DNA from: Ceraceosorus guamensis
Lineage: Eukaryota; Basidiomycota; Exobasidiomycetes; Ceraceosorales; Ceraceosoraceae
Direction: 5' to 3'
DNA length: 58,435 bases
Assembly (NCBI RefSeq): GCF_003144195.1
Contig: NW_020290087.1
Span: forward strand, 1 to 58,435
The notes under the pieces were generated by a model, which worked only from the letters and a program-made list of their open reading frames with translations, had not been told where the DNA came from and did not search any database. The position numbers and the translations under genes are program-made. Positions 22,964 to 34,710 of this stretch are shown here, piece by piece (within the stretch, counting starts at the first letter, position 1; each line of letters opens with the position of its first letter).

Positions 22964-25900
22964 AAGATGCTCTACTTAAGACTCGAACAAGAAGATGCTC
23001 AGGACCCAAGCGTGGCCCTCATCGCAAGGCGACCGATCGTGAGCGTGCACAGCTGCCAAGTAGACTTGCGCTCTATTCTTCATCCTGAAGCCGGAACGTC
23101 GCCAGTGATTGTCGCTTGGTCTAGGCTGCAGCTCAGCAAGGCGACCTTCGAGTTGGCCGTCTGGCTCTTCCAAATCCGTGAGCAGCCAAAGAAGGTCTGA
23201 GCAGGCGTGACGCCAGAGACGCGCTGCCTGGGATTCGACGATAATAGCACGACACTGCAACTAGTGACGCTCGCTGACTGCCTACCATTCGTATCACTTC
23301 AGAGCGCAATCCGCGAAATGAACTGCTCGCATGCGCCTCGAGTCTTTGTATGCTCGCAAAGCGGCAGACCTGAAACGGCGAAGCTCGATGGGGAATTGGG
23401 CAGTAGACGTGGAGTTTGCGACGCTAGTGGTGGACCTAGACCTCGCCTGCCTGCGGCGGGATGAATTCGCTGCCCCTATAATTTGCTCAGGCCTCCCCTT
23501 TCGAGTTCGAATCGCATCGGACCAAGCCATTGGGCGACTACTACTCGGTCTGTAAAGTGCCGATGCACATGCGCATAATGTTGATCCCGTTCGCGCTGCA
23601 TGTCAGGCTGTTGAGACAAAGTGCGGACAGGTAGAGACGAGCATGTGTTGGCGAGGGTGGCCAAGGCACTGACGTGAAGCCAACAAAGGAGTCTCCTTCA
23701 AGCAGACCTGCAAGGCTATGTGAGTCTCGCATCCAGATTACACATCGGGTACAAGCTGCGCCGATAGATTTGAGCACGAGCCCCTATCAATCTGTAATCG
23801 TCGCTACGATAACGCGCAACGACCATCACGTCCCAGGCACACCTGCACAAAGGCACTTCAAAACTCGACAAACACAAGTGGCGTGTGCACCGTCCCACGA
23901 GAACTGCACAAGAGAGAGTCTGGGCGGCATCTCAGAGTGCTGTTCGTCGGGGCAGTAGCGGTACTGACTGATTTCGGTGCTAGTGGAAAGTGATTGGTGT
24001 GCTCGCAAGTGATCGCGCCCGGGACAAGCCTCGCACTGGCTTCCATTGGTGAGCAGCAACAGCTTTGATCGCTCCTGCCCAGCGACGCGATTTGGTCGCT
24101 TTTCATTTTCTTGTGCTTTGACCTTCATTCTAGACCGGACTTGCGCACTCTTCGCGCCGCCAGGGCTTGAAGCGTCTCACGACATGCCGGCGCCGTGCAC
24201 TGCACCTGACCTGCCCAGGTAAATGTCAGACGTGCCGGCGTTCCTGAAAGAGCCAACCGTTGTGCGAACGCTGGCATCGTCTTAGACCTCCGCAAGAGAG
24301 TCGGAGTTGTTCACGTTTTGCGTGGTACTCCAGAAATGAAGCTCTCAGAGCGAGGATGTCGACGCGCATCGGCAATTTGTACTGCAGAATGCCAGCGCTC
24401 GGACCTGTGTGATCGCCATGTACTTTTCTCCATCCATCGCAACGCCTTTTACGACACATGGTCGGCCACTCACTCACTCGCAGATAGCGATGGGCCATCC
24501 GCGGAGTCCGGCATCGTGGAGAGCGTGCAGATCGGATGTAAAAGCTGCATCGTCATGGGAAACATGCCAGATTGATACATTCAAAGGCCCCACGGTCCTG
24601 CGTCTTGTCTCATCGCTGCCGATGCTGCATATCTGCGTTTGCTGCTGCTGACTCACTGACGTTGGACTTGCCGCTAGCGTAAGCAATCAGCACGTCGCCG
24701 TTTCTTCAAGCTTGGTGTGGCTGGAACAGCAATCGTAGACCGTCAAGTCAAGTCGGACGGGGCGAGGCTTGCTGACGACCATAGATCCTCTTACAACCGG
24801 CTCAGAGTCAATAACGCGACGTGCCCGCCCCGCGATCGTACATTCTTGCAGGATCTCAGATTGCTTGTAGGGTGCAGATGGGGACCTGTCCGGCAGCCGC
24901 TGCAAGTGTAGTGGTAAAGGAGCGCGACTAACGAAATGGCGCAATCGTTCCACAAGCCTAGCGGAGGTCCCAATCCGCGAGGCTTCCTCTCCACAAAGCC
25001 ATCCAGGTACATATGCTCGGCGCAGCGGCCAAAGGCGGCGGACTTGCTAGGGATACTCGATTTGCAACGAGTGCGGCTAGCGCGGCTGACGAACAAACAG
25101 CTGCCAAAGACAACAAGCCAAGTAAAGTGGACGGGAGAAAGTCTAACGCGCTAACGGACTTACCAGCAAGCACTACACTAGCGCGATCACGATGTGGTGT
25201 TTCGAGTACTGTACGTAGCGGAAGCATCTGCTTCTCCGCGAGCTTTCCGTCAGACTTGCCGTAGAATCTAAATCTCTGCCTCGATCCTAGCGTTCGCTAG
25301 ACCTTGACAGAGTCATGGCATACCTTGCCCATGGGCTGTGGGACGTACGACGTGGGACGTGCACTTGCAATTTGCCGAACTTCAAGCTCGAGCCGATGGA
25401 CTGCCGCCGTCTGGTAGCTCTTTCGGTAATGCTACCTCTTCGCTCGTCGAGACTGCTTCGGGACAGGTGGTATAATACGTAACAGCGGTCCAGTGTCGAG
25501 GGAGAGCTCGCGAGATAAGCACCCAGGACTGAGACATGCAACGGTCAGCAAGAGTCCAGCCTCGTCGGTGATCACCTCTCGTAACATCGACCATTGCATA
25601 AGAAGAGCCCGGAGATAGCGCTGCAAGCCAAGTGAATGGACGACATGAGCCCCTAGCAATCGTGACCGCCTGCATGCTGCACGGAAGCGATCGCAGGGCT
25701 CGCGTATCAATCACGAATCAAGCTCTGCTCACGCTACGTGTGCAGTGGACATTTGTACCTGCATGCATGCTTTCCACACCGGGGAGGTAAATATAGACAT
25801 GTAAGTGTACCATGCGTACCGCCGTCTGTTCCTGTAGAAGCTGGCTCCCCCTTCCATGCAGCCACCGAGGCGCCGTGCAGGTAGACTTTGCGTCGAGTCT

Positions 25901-26434
25901 GAGTGGCTCCCGCGGACTCGCGCGGCGAGAGCCGAGCGTTCATTTCATTTCGCTTCGACGATTCGGATGCCAATACAAAGCGCGCTTCACACTGCAAGTC
26001 TCACAGCTGCGCAGAGGCATGACAGCTGCCAGCCTACCATTGCGAGAAGAGCTCGCTACCCATCATGAGCGGTGAGCAGATGAACCTGACTGGGTGTGCT
26101 TTGGAATTTGCAATCGCGGAGACGGGGAGGGCAAACTTTCGTCTTGGTGCAGTAGTCGCCCCCCAATTGGTCGGCAAGATCGTTTGCCGAAACGTCGGCG
26201 CACTGTTGCCCCGTGCCAAAGAAGGCCAGATATGTGCAGTCGTCGCTAGTCTATCTGGCTCCCTTTCCGTGGGTCTTACCGCCGCTCGGGCCGCGGACCA
26301 AGGGAAAGGACCACTGCACTCCGCGTCGATCGCACATCATGCATCGACATCCACACTGCGGCAACTCGAGCGCTACCACGGGCCGCAAACATCCGAGCAC
26401 GTTCCAGCAAGTCTCGAAGTCGGCTGGACCTTGC
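22964..26434. other. Gene-poor stretch without a convincing gene
   Basis: 3.5 kb between the zinc-finger gene and the carbonic anhydrase. Many frames of 60-110 codons lie on both strands, and a few splice-like signals exist, for example a good minus-strand GTAAGT donor near 25157 with a CAG acceptor near 25100. Some minus-strand frames look protein-like, such as NGDVLIAYASGKSNV near 24680 and GLLEGDSFVGFT near 23690, but I could not connect them into one phase-consistent gene or recognise a family. A fast-evolving or decayed intron-rich gene is possible. No transposon or tRNA signature was seen. Confidence 0.35.
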
Positions 26435-27340
26435 TCACGCCACGCGAGTCACGTTGCCGGTATCTACGTCATGGATCCAGCCCGTAATCAGCGTCGTATC
26501 GACCAGCGGATCGTTCTTGAGCAGCGCAATGTCATCGTGGACAGATTGGTGGAGGTCCTCGAATCCAAAGTACGTCATCACATCCGCAAACGGCTTGACA
26601 CGACGGCCGATCTTCTCGACGAGCGTCTTGCGTATGTCTTGGTCCCTAGCGTGCAAAAGACCACACTTGGTGTGGTGCATGAGGATGATTTCCTTGGCGC
26701 CCAAAACATGTTGAGCAAGATGAATGCTGCGCAGCAGGTCTGGCACCCGGCCACCTGCAGAGCGCAGCACCTTGACTTCGCCTGCCTTGAGTCCAAAGGC
26801 CGCTTCGGGCAAGATACGAGTATCCATCTGGCGTCAAGAGACCAGCACAAGTCAACAACGGAGCGTCGAGCGCAAGCATTTTGCCTGCATTTCGCTCACA
26901 CAGGCAATCAGCGTGGCCCTTGGACTCTTTGTATCAGCCGGTAGACGCCAGCTTTGAGACTGCCGATCAGGGCAAGAAGCAAGAGTGTAATTAGAGCGAG
27001 GCAATGCAATGAAGATGGCCTAATCGCCAAGAGTTTTCTGCTCTCCAGTCTATGAACTCACCAATTTCGCATTATTGCGAGCAAACTTTTCGGCCACGGA
27101 TCCTGGCGGAGCTTTGAGCATCTCGTGCAGCTTGCTACTCGCCTCCCCAGCCTCGTAGCTGGTCGGCATGGACGTGTTTTGCCCTGCTGGCTTGGCTTCG
27201 CTTGTGCTGGCCTCAACGTCGAACCAGCCAGATGGAGGACCTATACCAGGAGCCTGCGCTGCGGTGTTGGGCAAAGCTGTGCTTGACGCGACGATGGCTA
27301 GGCAGATGACCACGACCAAGCGTGCCGATGGAAACATCAT
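26435..27340 (-). CDS. Beta-carbonic anhydrase, probably secreted
   Basis: Zinc enzyme that interconverts CO2 and bicarbonate. Exons: 27062-27340, 26900-26959, 26435-26827 (732 nt, 243 aa). Zinc ligands follow the beta-class pattern: Cys113 in LIACMDTR, formed across the exon 2/3 junction, and His165 and Cys168 in HHTKCG; the Asp-Arg pair is at 115/117. The end ITGWIHDVDTGNVTRV is the usual final strand. The N-terminus begins MMFPSARLVVVICLAIVASS, a clear signal peptide with a likely cleavage after an Ala-rich stretch, followed by about 70 aa of poorly conserved linker. Most fungal beta-enzymes are cytosolic or mitochondrial, so export to the wall or medium would be notable. It stands alone between two gene-poor stretches. 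Confidence 0.88.
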
Positions 27341-28852
27341 AATGTGGCACGTGGCAGGGTGCGAAGGGGTTTCTTTTGAGGAAACTTTCTTGCTGCGGTT
27401 CTTTAAATTGGGTGAAGGGGCGCAAATCGAAAAAAAGGCGAGCTTTGGGAGAGTGGGTCATTCCTCACAAGCTACGCGCGTCTTTTGTAACGCTCCGGCA
27501 CAGCTCGTGTGACGCGAATGAAGGTCAGGACATGACAAGAGCAGCACGGGATGGGTGTCCGCGATCGAGTCGCAATGAGACCTTGCCCCTACCAAGCAGT
27601 CTGAATCTCGACCAGCATCCGAGGGTTGATGTCAGCTTTTTTATTATCCCGTTGCTGTGGTAGTTGGCACTCTCCCAGCGGTTACTGAACACCCTGCCAC
27701 TCGAAAGCGAAGGTGTATGCGATCGTACGACTTGATGTCGCCTACAGACGCGTTACGCGTCAGGAACGGATGGACCTGGTACCGCAAATGCCTGCCATGC
27801 CCAAGACGATTCGTGTCGCTTTCCCATACGACGCTGCTCCCCGCCTTATTTCATTACGGCAACAACTGAGAGCCGGGTGTGCTGCGGGCCGCCTGCTCCT
27901 CTTCCGAGCCGATACCACCGTGCAGTGTATCGTCGAAGCAGTCGCAGCACGCAACCGTCGACAAGCCCGAGAGTTGGGTCGCCCAGGTAAATGGACGGCC
28001 CACTCACCGCTGGCATTCCTCTTGCACCGCCGTGCAACTTCCAACACCAAGCTCGCGAGCGTGCTGAAGGAGGACCTCAAAGTGAAGCACAGAGAACTCT
28101 GCGTGAGTGCTGTGCAAGCTCGGCAGAAGGGAACGCCTTGACGGTGTGGTTGCTTTGCTGCCAAATGACATCGAGTTGCCACCTGATGGACGAGAAGGTC
28201 CCTGTTCCTGCGGTGGCGCGTGGCTACCGGCACACGACTTGGTCCTAATCGTAGCAAAGGCACACAAGTAGCGCCTACAACGCATCGACGAGGCGCTTCT
28301 TTAGCGCTCCGTTTCTCTCAGCCCTGTGCCGAAAGTACACTTGCATCACCGAGCAGGTGCTGGAGGTCGGCGATTTAGGGACTCGACAGCCAGCAGTGCG
28401 TCAATGGCGCAAAATCACATTCTTAATGCAATCACACAGTGACCCATGCCGCCATCGCAGTTGTTCATTCCACGCAAGTACCATTGTATGGCCCAGTCGA
28501 GGGCAGGCTCGCAACAGTGCAAGATCGACGCCATGCGCCTGGCAATGCAGGGTCATGACGACGCAGAAAGTCGGAGAGTGTGGTACTTTGGAAGGGTGCA
28601 TAGACGCCTGGCAAGCCTTCGTGCGGGGTGATTGGAACAGTCGGGAAGTGCGACTCGCACGGTGTTCCTCGTCGCCTTGATCGAGAGGCACAAACATCTT
28701 GGCGGATGATCTGGCGCACATTCACACTGCGTCGGCGAGATCGAGATGGGCCGCATACATCCCTTGTGCCGGCAGTTTTTGCCTTCATTCTGAGTGTCAC
28801 TTTGATCAATTTTGGCCACGATAACGTCGCATGGCTGCAAAGAATCGGCCAT
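27341..28852. other. Second gene-poor stretch
   Basis: 1.5 kb between the carbonic anhydrase start and the RNPS1 end. Frames of 60-170 codons occur on both strands (for instance minus 28465-28809 and plus 27713-28141). None shows a known domain, signal peptide or supported introns. The first 150 bp should contain the carbonic anhydrase promoter. Confidence 0.4.
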
Positions 28853-30198
28853 CTAATGGTCTCGTGACAATGTAGAGCTCCTTCGTCTTCTCATGGCGAT
28901 GGGGCTTCCGCTTCCGCTACCGCTCCCTCTTCTGTAGGGACTTGCGCTCCTTCTCCCCCCTCTCTCCTCCTCCCTAGGACGTAAAGGCGGGGGAGGTCTA
29001 GTTTCCCTCTCTTTGTCGCGGACATCTCCGTCGCGTCCCCAGCCGTGCTGAGGCGGACCTTGACCCCATCGTCCAGCGACTTGTGGGCGTCGTGGTCCCA
29101 TAGGCGCTTCACCTGCTGGAAAGCCGCGATTCGAATGCGGTGGCGGACCCGAAGGGGGTCGTCCACCATATCCGCCTGGAGCATCGTGAGGAGCACCTCT
29201 ATCACCTCTGTATGAAGGACCGTACCCACCATAGGCTTCCGGTCTGGGCCCTGATGCGCCTCTGGGTGGCCCGCTCCTATAGTCACGCTGCTGTGCCCAC
29301 CTATCACGTCCATCTCTTGCGTCCCTCTCCCAGTCCCTCGCACCTCTCGCATCCCTTCCGTAGTCAGCACGCGAGACGCTCCTGTCCACCTCTCTTTGTT
29401 CCATACGAGCATGACTACCGCCTGGCCCTCGAGAGGAGTGAGAGTCGGTGATGGATCGAGGCAAAGAGCTCAATTCTACGCTGATCACGCATCCGTCGAT
29501 CTGACCCGCGTGCATGTACGACTTTGCCATGCTCGCTTCTTCCGGCGTTCGGTAGACGATGTAAGCTTCGCCTTTGTTCTCTCCCGCTGCGAGGTGTGAG
29601 AATGCACGCTCCGTCAGCAATCGGCAGCAGGATGTTGTCTCTGTGCCCGACAGCATACCCTCGGTCCCTCTGCCCTCGAGACGCGTGACGCGGTGTCGAG
29701 CCACTCACACAGCTTGTACCGCGGCAATAGAACATGCTCGATGGATCCGTATTCTCCAAAGATATATTCGAGATGACGAGCATGCACAGCTTTGCTAAGT
29801 CCACCCACAGCCACGGTCCTCATCTCTTCCTGCTTCGCACCTCTCCCAGCCTGGTCTGGTCGTCGTGGACTGCGCTCAGCTGCACGTGCTCGTCGAGCTG
29901 GCGGTGAGCGCGATGCCGAAGTGGAGCGCGATCTTGATGAAGATGTTCGACCTCGACCTCGACTACTACTACGACTACGACTGCGACTACGAGATGTCGA
30001 CATGCGCCTCGGGGTGGTTGCTCTGCCTCCGTTGCCGGAACTGTCCTCATCCATCCTTGCAGCGCTCCTGCTCCGGACACGACCGGTGCTCCGATTTGGA
30101 CTGACGCTTCGGGGTGAATAGCTTCCGCTCTTGCTCTTGCTGCGACTCGCACTTCTTCCTCTCGAATCGCCTCTGCGTGACGGAGAAGCGACGCTCAT
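28853..30198 (-). CDS. RNPS1: RNPS1-like SR protein (exon-junction/ASAP complex)
   Basis: Nuclear splicing co-factor. Exons 29709-30198 and 28853-29586 (1224 nt, 407 aa). The N-terminal 110 aa are Arg/Ser-rich. A single RRM follows, with RNP2 TVAVGGLS near residue 129 and RNP1 KGEAYIVY, split by the intron between the two motifs. The pattern AVHARHLEYIFGEYGSIEHV is typical of RNPS1. The C-terminal 200 aa are Gly/Arg/Pro-rich with many RDxRD and RGG-like repeats and end in a short RS tail. A general SR protein is the alternative, but the RRM sequence favours RNPS1. Confidence 0.87.
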
Positions 30199-31161
30199 CT
30201 TGATGCCCCTTGGGCTTGGTGACCTGTCCGTCGCAGAGGGGTGATTGTGTGCCTGGCCCCTGGGGCAGCGTGCTGCTTCGCACTGCGATCTCGAGGAGGT
30301 GAGAACAAGTCTTGAATCTCCAGAAGCTGGGTGTGCCTGGTCAATTTCAGAGAGTCACGAGTGTATCAGCGCTGTCCGTGGTGGTCGTGGTAGGAAATCC
30401 AACTAGAGATGGGCACCACCGCGGGCGGGCGGGGGTTCTTCTCGCGAACGCGGCCGCTCCACGGATCGATTGCAGCAGCATCATCGGCTTCTCTCGTGCG
30501 CCTTGTTCAAGAATCTTGAATTGCGTGCCGCTGAAGCATGACGTCACGTGACCCTCAAGTGTCAGTGCGCGTAGTTGAGTCCACCTCGCTGCGCGCGCTG
30601 CTGCTGCTGCTGCTGCTGCTGCTTGTGCACCCAAACATATGCTGTGAGAATGCAGCCAGATATTCCCTCGAGATCCCTCGGCTCTACATCGACCTGTCCA
30701 AGATCCCTCGCTCGCGCTCCCGCAACCCTCGAACCGATTCAGCATGTGCTTTTCCCGCTCTGCGCCGGGCGCTCCACCCATGGGCGGCTTTTGGTTGGAG
30801 GACTTGCGATGAACCCTCCTCTACTCCAATCAAAATGTCTTCCGCCTCTCGACAGCGCGCGCCTCCTGCATGACCGTATCTTAGTGTCGAATGAGATTGT
30901 TGTAGTACATTGGCAAAGATGAAAGTACAGACGAGTCAGAGCCAAATGAAGCTCACATATTCCCAGTCGACGGATCATTCGCAGCCGTCAAAAGCCCACG
31001 TGTAGCCTCTCGCAATAACCCGCGGCGACACCTTTATGGGCCATCACGAAGCGCCGTGACGGCCTGCGGCATTCCCTGTACCACCCTCCTGGGCAGAGCA
31101 GCGGTCGCTTATTTCACTCAACGTCCTCTCCTGATCCTGTTAGCGCAGGCGACAAAGTGTG
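30199..31161. other. Intergenic stretch upstream of RNPS1
   Basis: 0.96 kb with a CTG run near 30598-30624 and GGGCGG-rich sequence near 30420-30435. No product was recognised in its short open frames. It should contain the RNPS1 promoter and the 3' UTR of the kinase gene. Confidence 0.4.
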
Positions 31162-33197
31162 TCAGCTGCAGCTCGGCTTGAGGTCGCGGGCGTAGGAAAA
31201 GGTCCTGCTCACCGTCGGATCAGTCAATACCAGAACGCCTAGCAGCTCTCGCGCACATCCGCTCATGCATGACACTTCTTCGTCGCTGATTGGAGGTTCT
31301 TTGGCGTCAGCCACACGGAGGTTGAGATCCTCAAAACGGAGGTCGTTGCGCCCTTGTAGAATGGCTGTCTCGTAGTGGCGCGCCATCATTTGACGGACCT
31401 GTCTTTGCGTTCGCAAGACGCACTCGTGCAGCAATCGGAGCGCCAACAGATCGAGCTGTGATGCGCCGTCTAGGTAATGCTCGACGAACTGCGAGATGCA
31501 AAGGTTGCGTAAGCTTAGCGAAGGACCACCAGAAATTTGGGCGCTTACTTGTCGAAATTGATCAGCATCTTCCCACGTGAGTGACTTGCGAGTCTGGTTG
31601 GTCAAGTGCTTATACAGATCTTTAAGTTTGCTTGCGCGCGTCGAAATCCAAACAAGAATGTAAATTAGCGACTCGACGACGTCGTCACAATAGCGATGCA
31701 GGCGAGTATATGCGTCCTTGTGGGCGCTTCGCCATCTTGCTTCTGATTCCAAGACTTGCTTGTCATAAATTGCTTTGCCAAATGTCGCCGATGCGGCTAA
31801 TTGCTTGTCCTTTCGAAATGATTCCAAGCTCGTCCGATATGTGCTCAACTGAGTCTCGGCCATTTGCATGCCAGATGGTACGAAGAGTTGGTTGATAGAC
31901 CGGGCATCATCTTGGATGATAGCGACTAGTTGATCATCATGCGCTCGTGTGATGTCGCCAGGACTCGTTTCGCGGACTTGTACGCCTCGACGGGGGTTAA
32001 CACCTTCCCTCACGTTTCCGTGGTCTACCAAGACCAGGAGCGGCTTCGCTTTGGGGCCAGGCCTCATTAGGACGTTGCCAGTGTTGAGGTCGCGGTAGTG
32101 TAGCCCCTTTTGGGCATAATTATGCAGTCGATGTACGAGCTGCTGCAACACGGCCGCCTTGTCTGACAATGATGCAGTCAAGGGAATCTGATATCCGCGG
32201 TGCTGTGTAAAGACCAACACATATGCGCACAGCTCTGCTTTGTCCGCACGCCCGTCGGCTCCGCAGACTGGCTTGCCACTTGGCGCTGTCCATCCGAGGT
32301 CGAAGGAAGCAAGGGCACGAGGTGCACCGCTCACATCACCCAGCTTGTCCAGCATAGTTCTTTCGTGATGGGCCAGATGCTCTGACAGCCAGCAGCATTT
32401 CAAAAAGATGTGCTCACCATCGTGATCGTGTAGCGGAACCCCAAAGACGACGGTGCGAGAGCCGTGCAAAGACGGGCGCACGTTTACGACGCGAAGAGCA
32501 TCGCTGGTGATGAGGTTCACATGATCCTGGTTGAGACCGTTGTTAGCTATGCCCGCTTCCCTCGCTGTTGCTTGTTCCTGTGCGACTTGCTGCGCTAGCA
32601 GAGCAAGTGCCTCGTCACACTTTGGCGTCCAGCGGGGCAGAAGGGTAGACTCGCCGGACATTAGGAGGTGTAGAAGCCGACCTAGATGGTCTAGCGATGT
32701 TTGGTCCTGCAAGGCAGCCGCAGCAGCATCGACCGCCCGTGAGAAGACTATTCCATTGGCTCCAAATTGCCAGATGCGAACTTTGCTGCCGGTCCAGGAG
32801 ACGACATGCACATACCGCGCGAAGGGGTGCGCGATCAGGAGCTGACGCTAGATGGGTAGATGCGGAGCATGTGAGCGCTTGTTCGACGAGCAGAGCAGAG
32901 CAGCATGCGGCTCGGCCCGGCGCGGTGCGGCGGACTCACGGCGTATCTGAGCATCTGACCAACAGTTGATTCATTCAAATCGTCCCTCTCGTGCCGCTTG
33001 ACCTCTACCACGGCCGCGTATTGCAACCACGGATGCTGCGCGGATGCACTGGGGCGGAAAGTCCCATCTCCAACGTCGGTCTGCGAATCGGTGAGGTCGA
33101 CGCAGACGGAGGCCATAGCATCAGCGATGAGCACAATGTCTGGCATATTGTCCTCGCCATTGCTGGTCTGCGGGTATAGTGTGGCACAAGGAGGCAA
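31162..33197 (-). CDS. FunK1-family protein kinase
   Basis: Fungus-specific kinase-like family, abundant in mushrooms. Exons: 32940-33197, 31549-32847, 31162-31488 (1884 nt, 627 aa). The 60-nt last intron is in frame, so a retained form is possible. Features in order: VVEVKRHERDD...QMLRYA, the N-terminal part of FunK1 proteins; RYVHVVSWTGSKVRIWQFG; a probable ATP-site lysine in HIFLKCCW; the catalytic loop HYRDLNTGNVLM near residue 344; and LVLVDHGNVR at the metal-binding position (DHG in place of DFG). The conserved catalytic Asp and Asn are present, so it may be active. The N-terminus is short compared with many FunK1 proteins, and an upstream exon could be missing. The biological role is unknown. 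Confidence 0.82.
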
Positions 33198-33288
33198 ATT
33201 GGTGAGTCAAAAGTGCAAAAATGCGCGTGCCAGAGTGACCTTTATACGCTGAGCAGGTGTGGTCCGAGGCCCCGCGCAGAGTTGCTGC

Positions 33289-34032
33289 TTATGCGCTGTG
33301 TTCGTGAATGCACCTCTCTTTGCGGTTACTGGTCTCTGCATGCCTGCCCTTCCGACTGATTGAACGCCTGGCCGACCTGACTCGACTCACGATCGTCTTT
33401 GTCTGTTGGTCCCTAGGCGTGATGGGATCAAAGTCGAGCGCTTGCCCTGTCAACGCAGTGCGAGTGCGCAGGGCTCTGTTCGTCCTGAGCACGCGCAGCT
33501 GACTAGCGTATGCGTTGAGAAGGACCAAGATTTGCTTGGTCAATGCGCTCTCCTTGCCCTTCTCGACCGCGACGACGTTACGCAGTTGGGTGAGGGCATC
33601 CTGCATCTCCTTGCTTCGCATACACTCGTCGCTCCACTGACGCATCCCCGCCACGTCTCCCTCCCCCTCTCCATCTCCTCGCTCTGATGCTGATGCTGCC
33701 GCACTCCATTCAAGCTCGAGGGATCTGCGATCAATTCGACGCTGCGACTCCTCCAGCAACTGCATGCCTACAGCTTTGGCTCTCCGGCTCAGTTCAGGCG
33801 ACAGGCTAGCACTAGATCTCAAGATAGAGGTGGGGGCCGACACCGATGCCGATGCCGACGCCGATGCCGGAGCTGAGGGAGGCATGAGCGAAGACGAGGA
33901 GGCAGAAGACGATGATCTGGTCGCTTCGTACCCTCTGGGATCCCAAGCTTTGATCTTGGCCAAGGTGTCATCGTCGTGAAGTGCGTCAGGAGCGGCGTCC
34001 AAGGGAACAAAGCGCAACGAGGAGGATGCCAT
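33289..34032 (-). CDS. Unknown helical protein
   Basis: Single open frame of 248 codons starting MASSSLRFVPLD. I do not recognise it. The N-terminal third is Ser/Ala-rich. Residues 90-210 are charged and mostly helical (SRRAKAVGMQLLEESQRRIDR...KEMQDALTQLRNVV), with weak coiled-coil character. The last 40 aa are basic and may be partly intron, since a GTGAGT donor occurs near 33391. It lies head-to-tail with the kinase, only 91 bp upstream of the kinase start. Its leader carries a duplicated copy of its own first seven codons (see findings). Confidence 0.6.
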   Translation of the reverse strand: MASSSLRFVPLDAAPDALHDDDTLAKIKAWDPRGYEATRSSSSASSSSLMPPSAPASASASASVSAPTSILRSSASLSPELSRRAKAVGMQLLEESQRRIDRRSLELEWSAAASASERGDGEGEGDVAGMRQWSDECMRSKEMQDALTQLRNVVAVEKGKESALTKQILVLLNAYASQLRVLRTNRALRTRTALTGQALDFDPITPRDQQTKTIVSRVRSARRSISRKGRHAETSNRKERCIHEHSA

Positions 34033-34710
34033 CCTGCATCCCGTCACTGAGTAGTGTATTCAGTGAGGAGTGAGGAGGGAGAGGGAGGAGAGCGCAACGA
34101 GGAGGATGCCATCTTGCGTACCGTCACTAGCGAGTCGGACAAGCAAGGAGTGAGGAGCGAGGAGTGAGGCAAGAGTCAAGAGTCAAGAGACAAGAGTGCG
34201 CTGCCGATGGGAAGCGTATATGCGCACATCCACCAGGCATGCATCCTCCACACCTTGCGTGCGCGCATGGAAACCGCGCACGAGCACGAGCACGCGCACG
34301 TTAGCGTCGATGCAGCCCTCATCGTTGCGCGCTGATGCTGAGGCTGCTTGTGCACGCGTAGCAGCATGTGCGATGCTGAATCTTCAGCAGGGTGGCTGCC
34401 TGCACCTCCCGCGCACCGACATGCACACCATCATCAGACGACACTCGAGACCTCCTCGGCTTTTCTCGACTCGCAACTCGCGACTCGCACGATCGACATT
34501 CACATTCCACTCGGCTCGGCAGATCGCCTTGATCGAGGACTGGATCCCGCACGCCTTCAGAGTCTCGCATCGACACGTCATATCAGCAGTCAGCAGTCTC
34601 CCGTGGCTCACGCTGTGCGCGTGCCTCCTCTGCACCCCGCCACTCGCCCTCGTCTGCTAGCTGGTCCACCTTTTGCTGGAGGCACACACGCAATCTCGGC
34701 GCTACTCATC
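34033..34710. promoter_or_regulatory. Divergent promoter region with a duplicated start-codon segment
   Basis: Lies between the unknown gene (-) and CSN1 (+). 34089-34127 repeats 34008-34046 almost exactly, including the minus-strand ATG. The rest is GC-rich with GAGTGAGGA-type and CACGAG repeats. No gene was recognised. Confidence 0.6.

Noticed and set aside
23490-23530. Possible tRNA, because of a GTTCGAATC-like T-loop sequence
   Set aside because: The flanking bases do not form the T stem, and no acceptor or anticodon stems fit on either strand. A similar GTTCGAA at 41645-41660 fails in the same way.
24300-24700. Minus-strand frames resembling a sialidase/BNR or deacetylase segment (NGDVLIAYASGKSNV, SHDDAAFTSDLHALHDAGL)
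   Set aside because: The resemblance is short, the frames cannot be joined with consistent phases, and no catalytic motif follows. Kept only as part of the gene-poor stretch.
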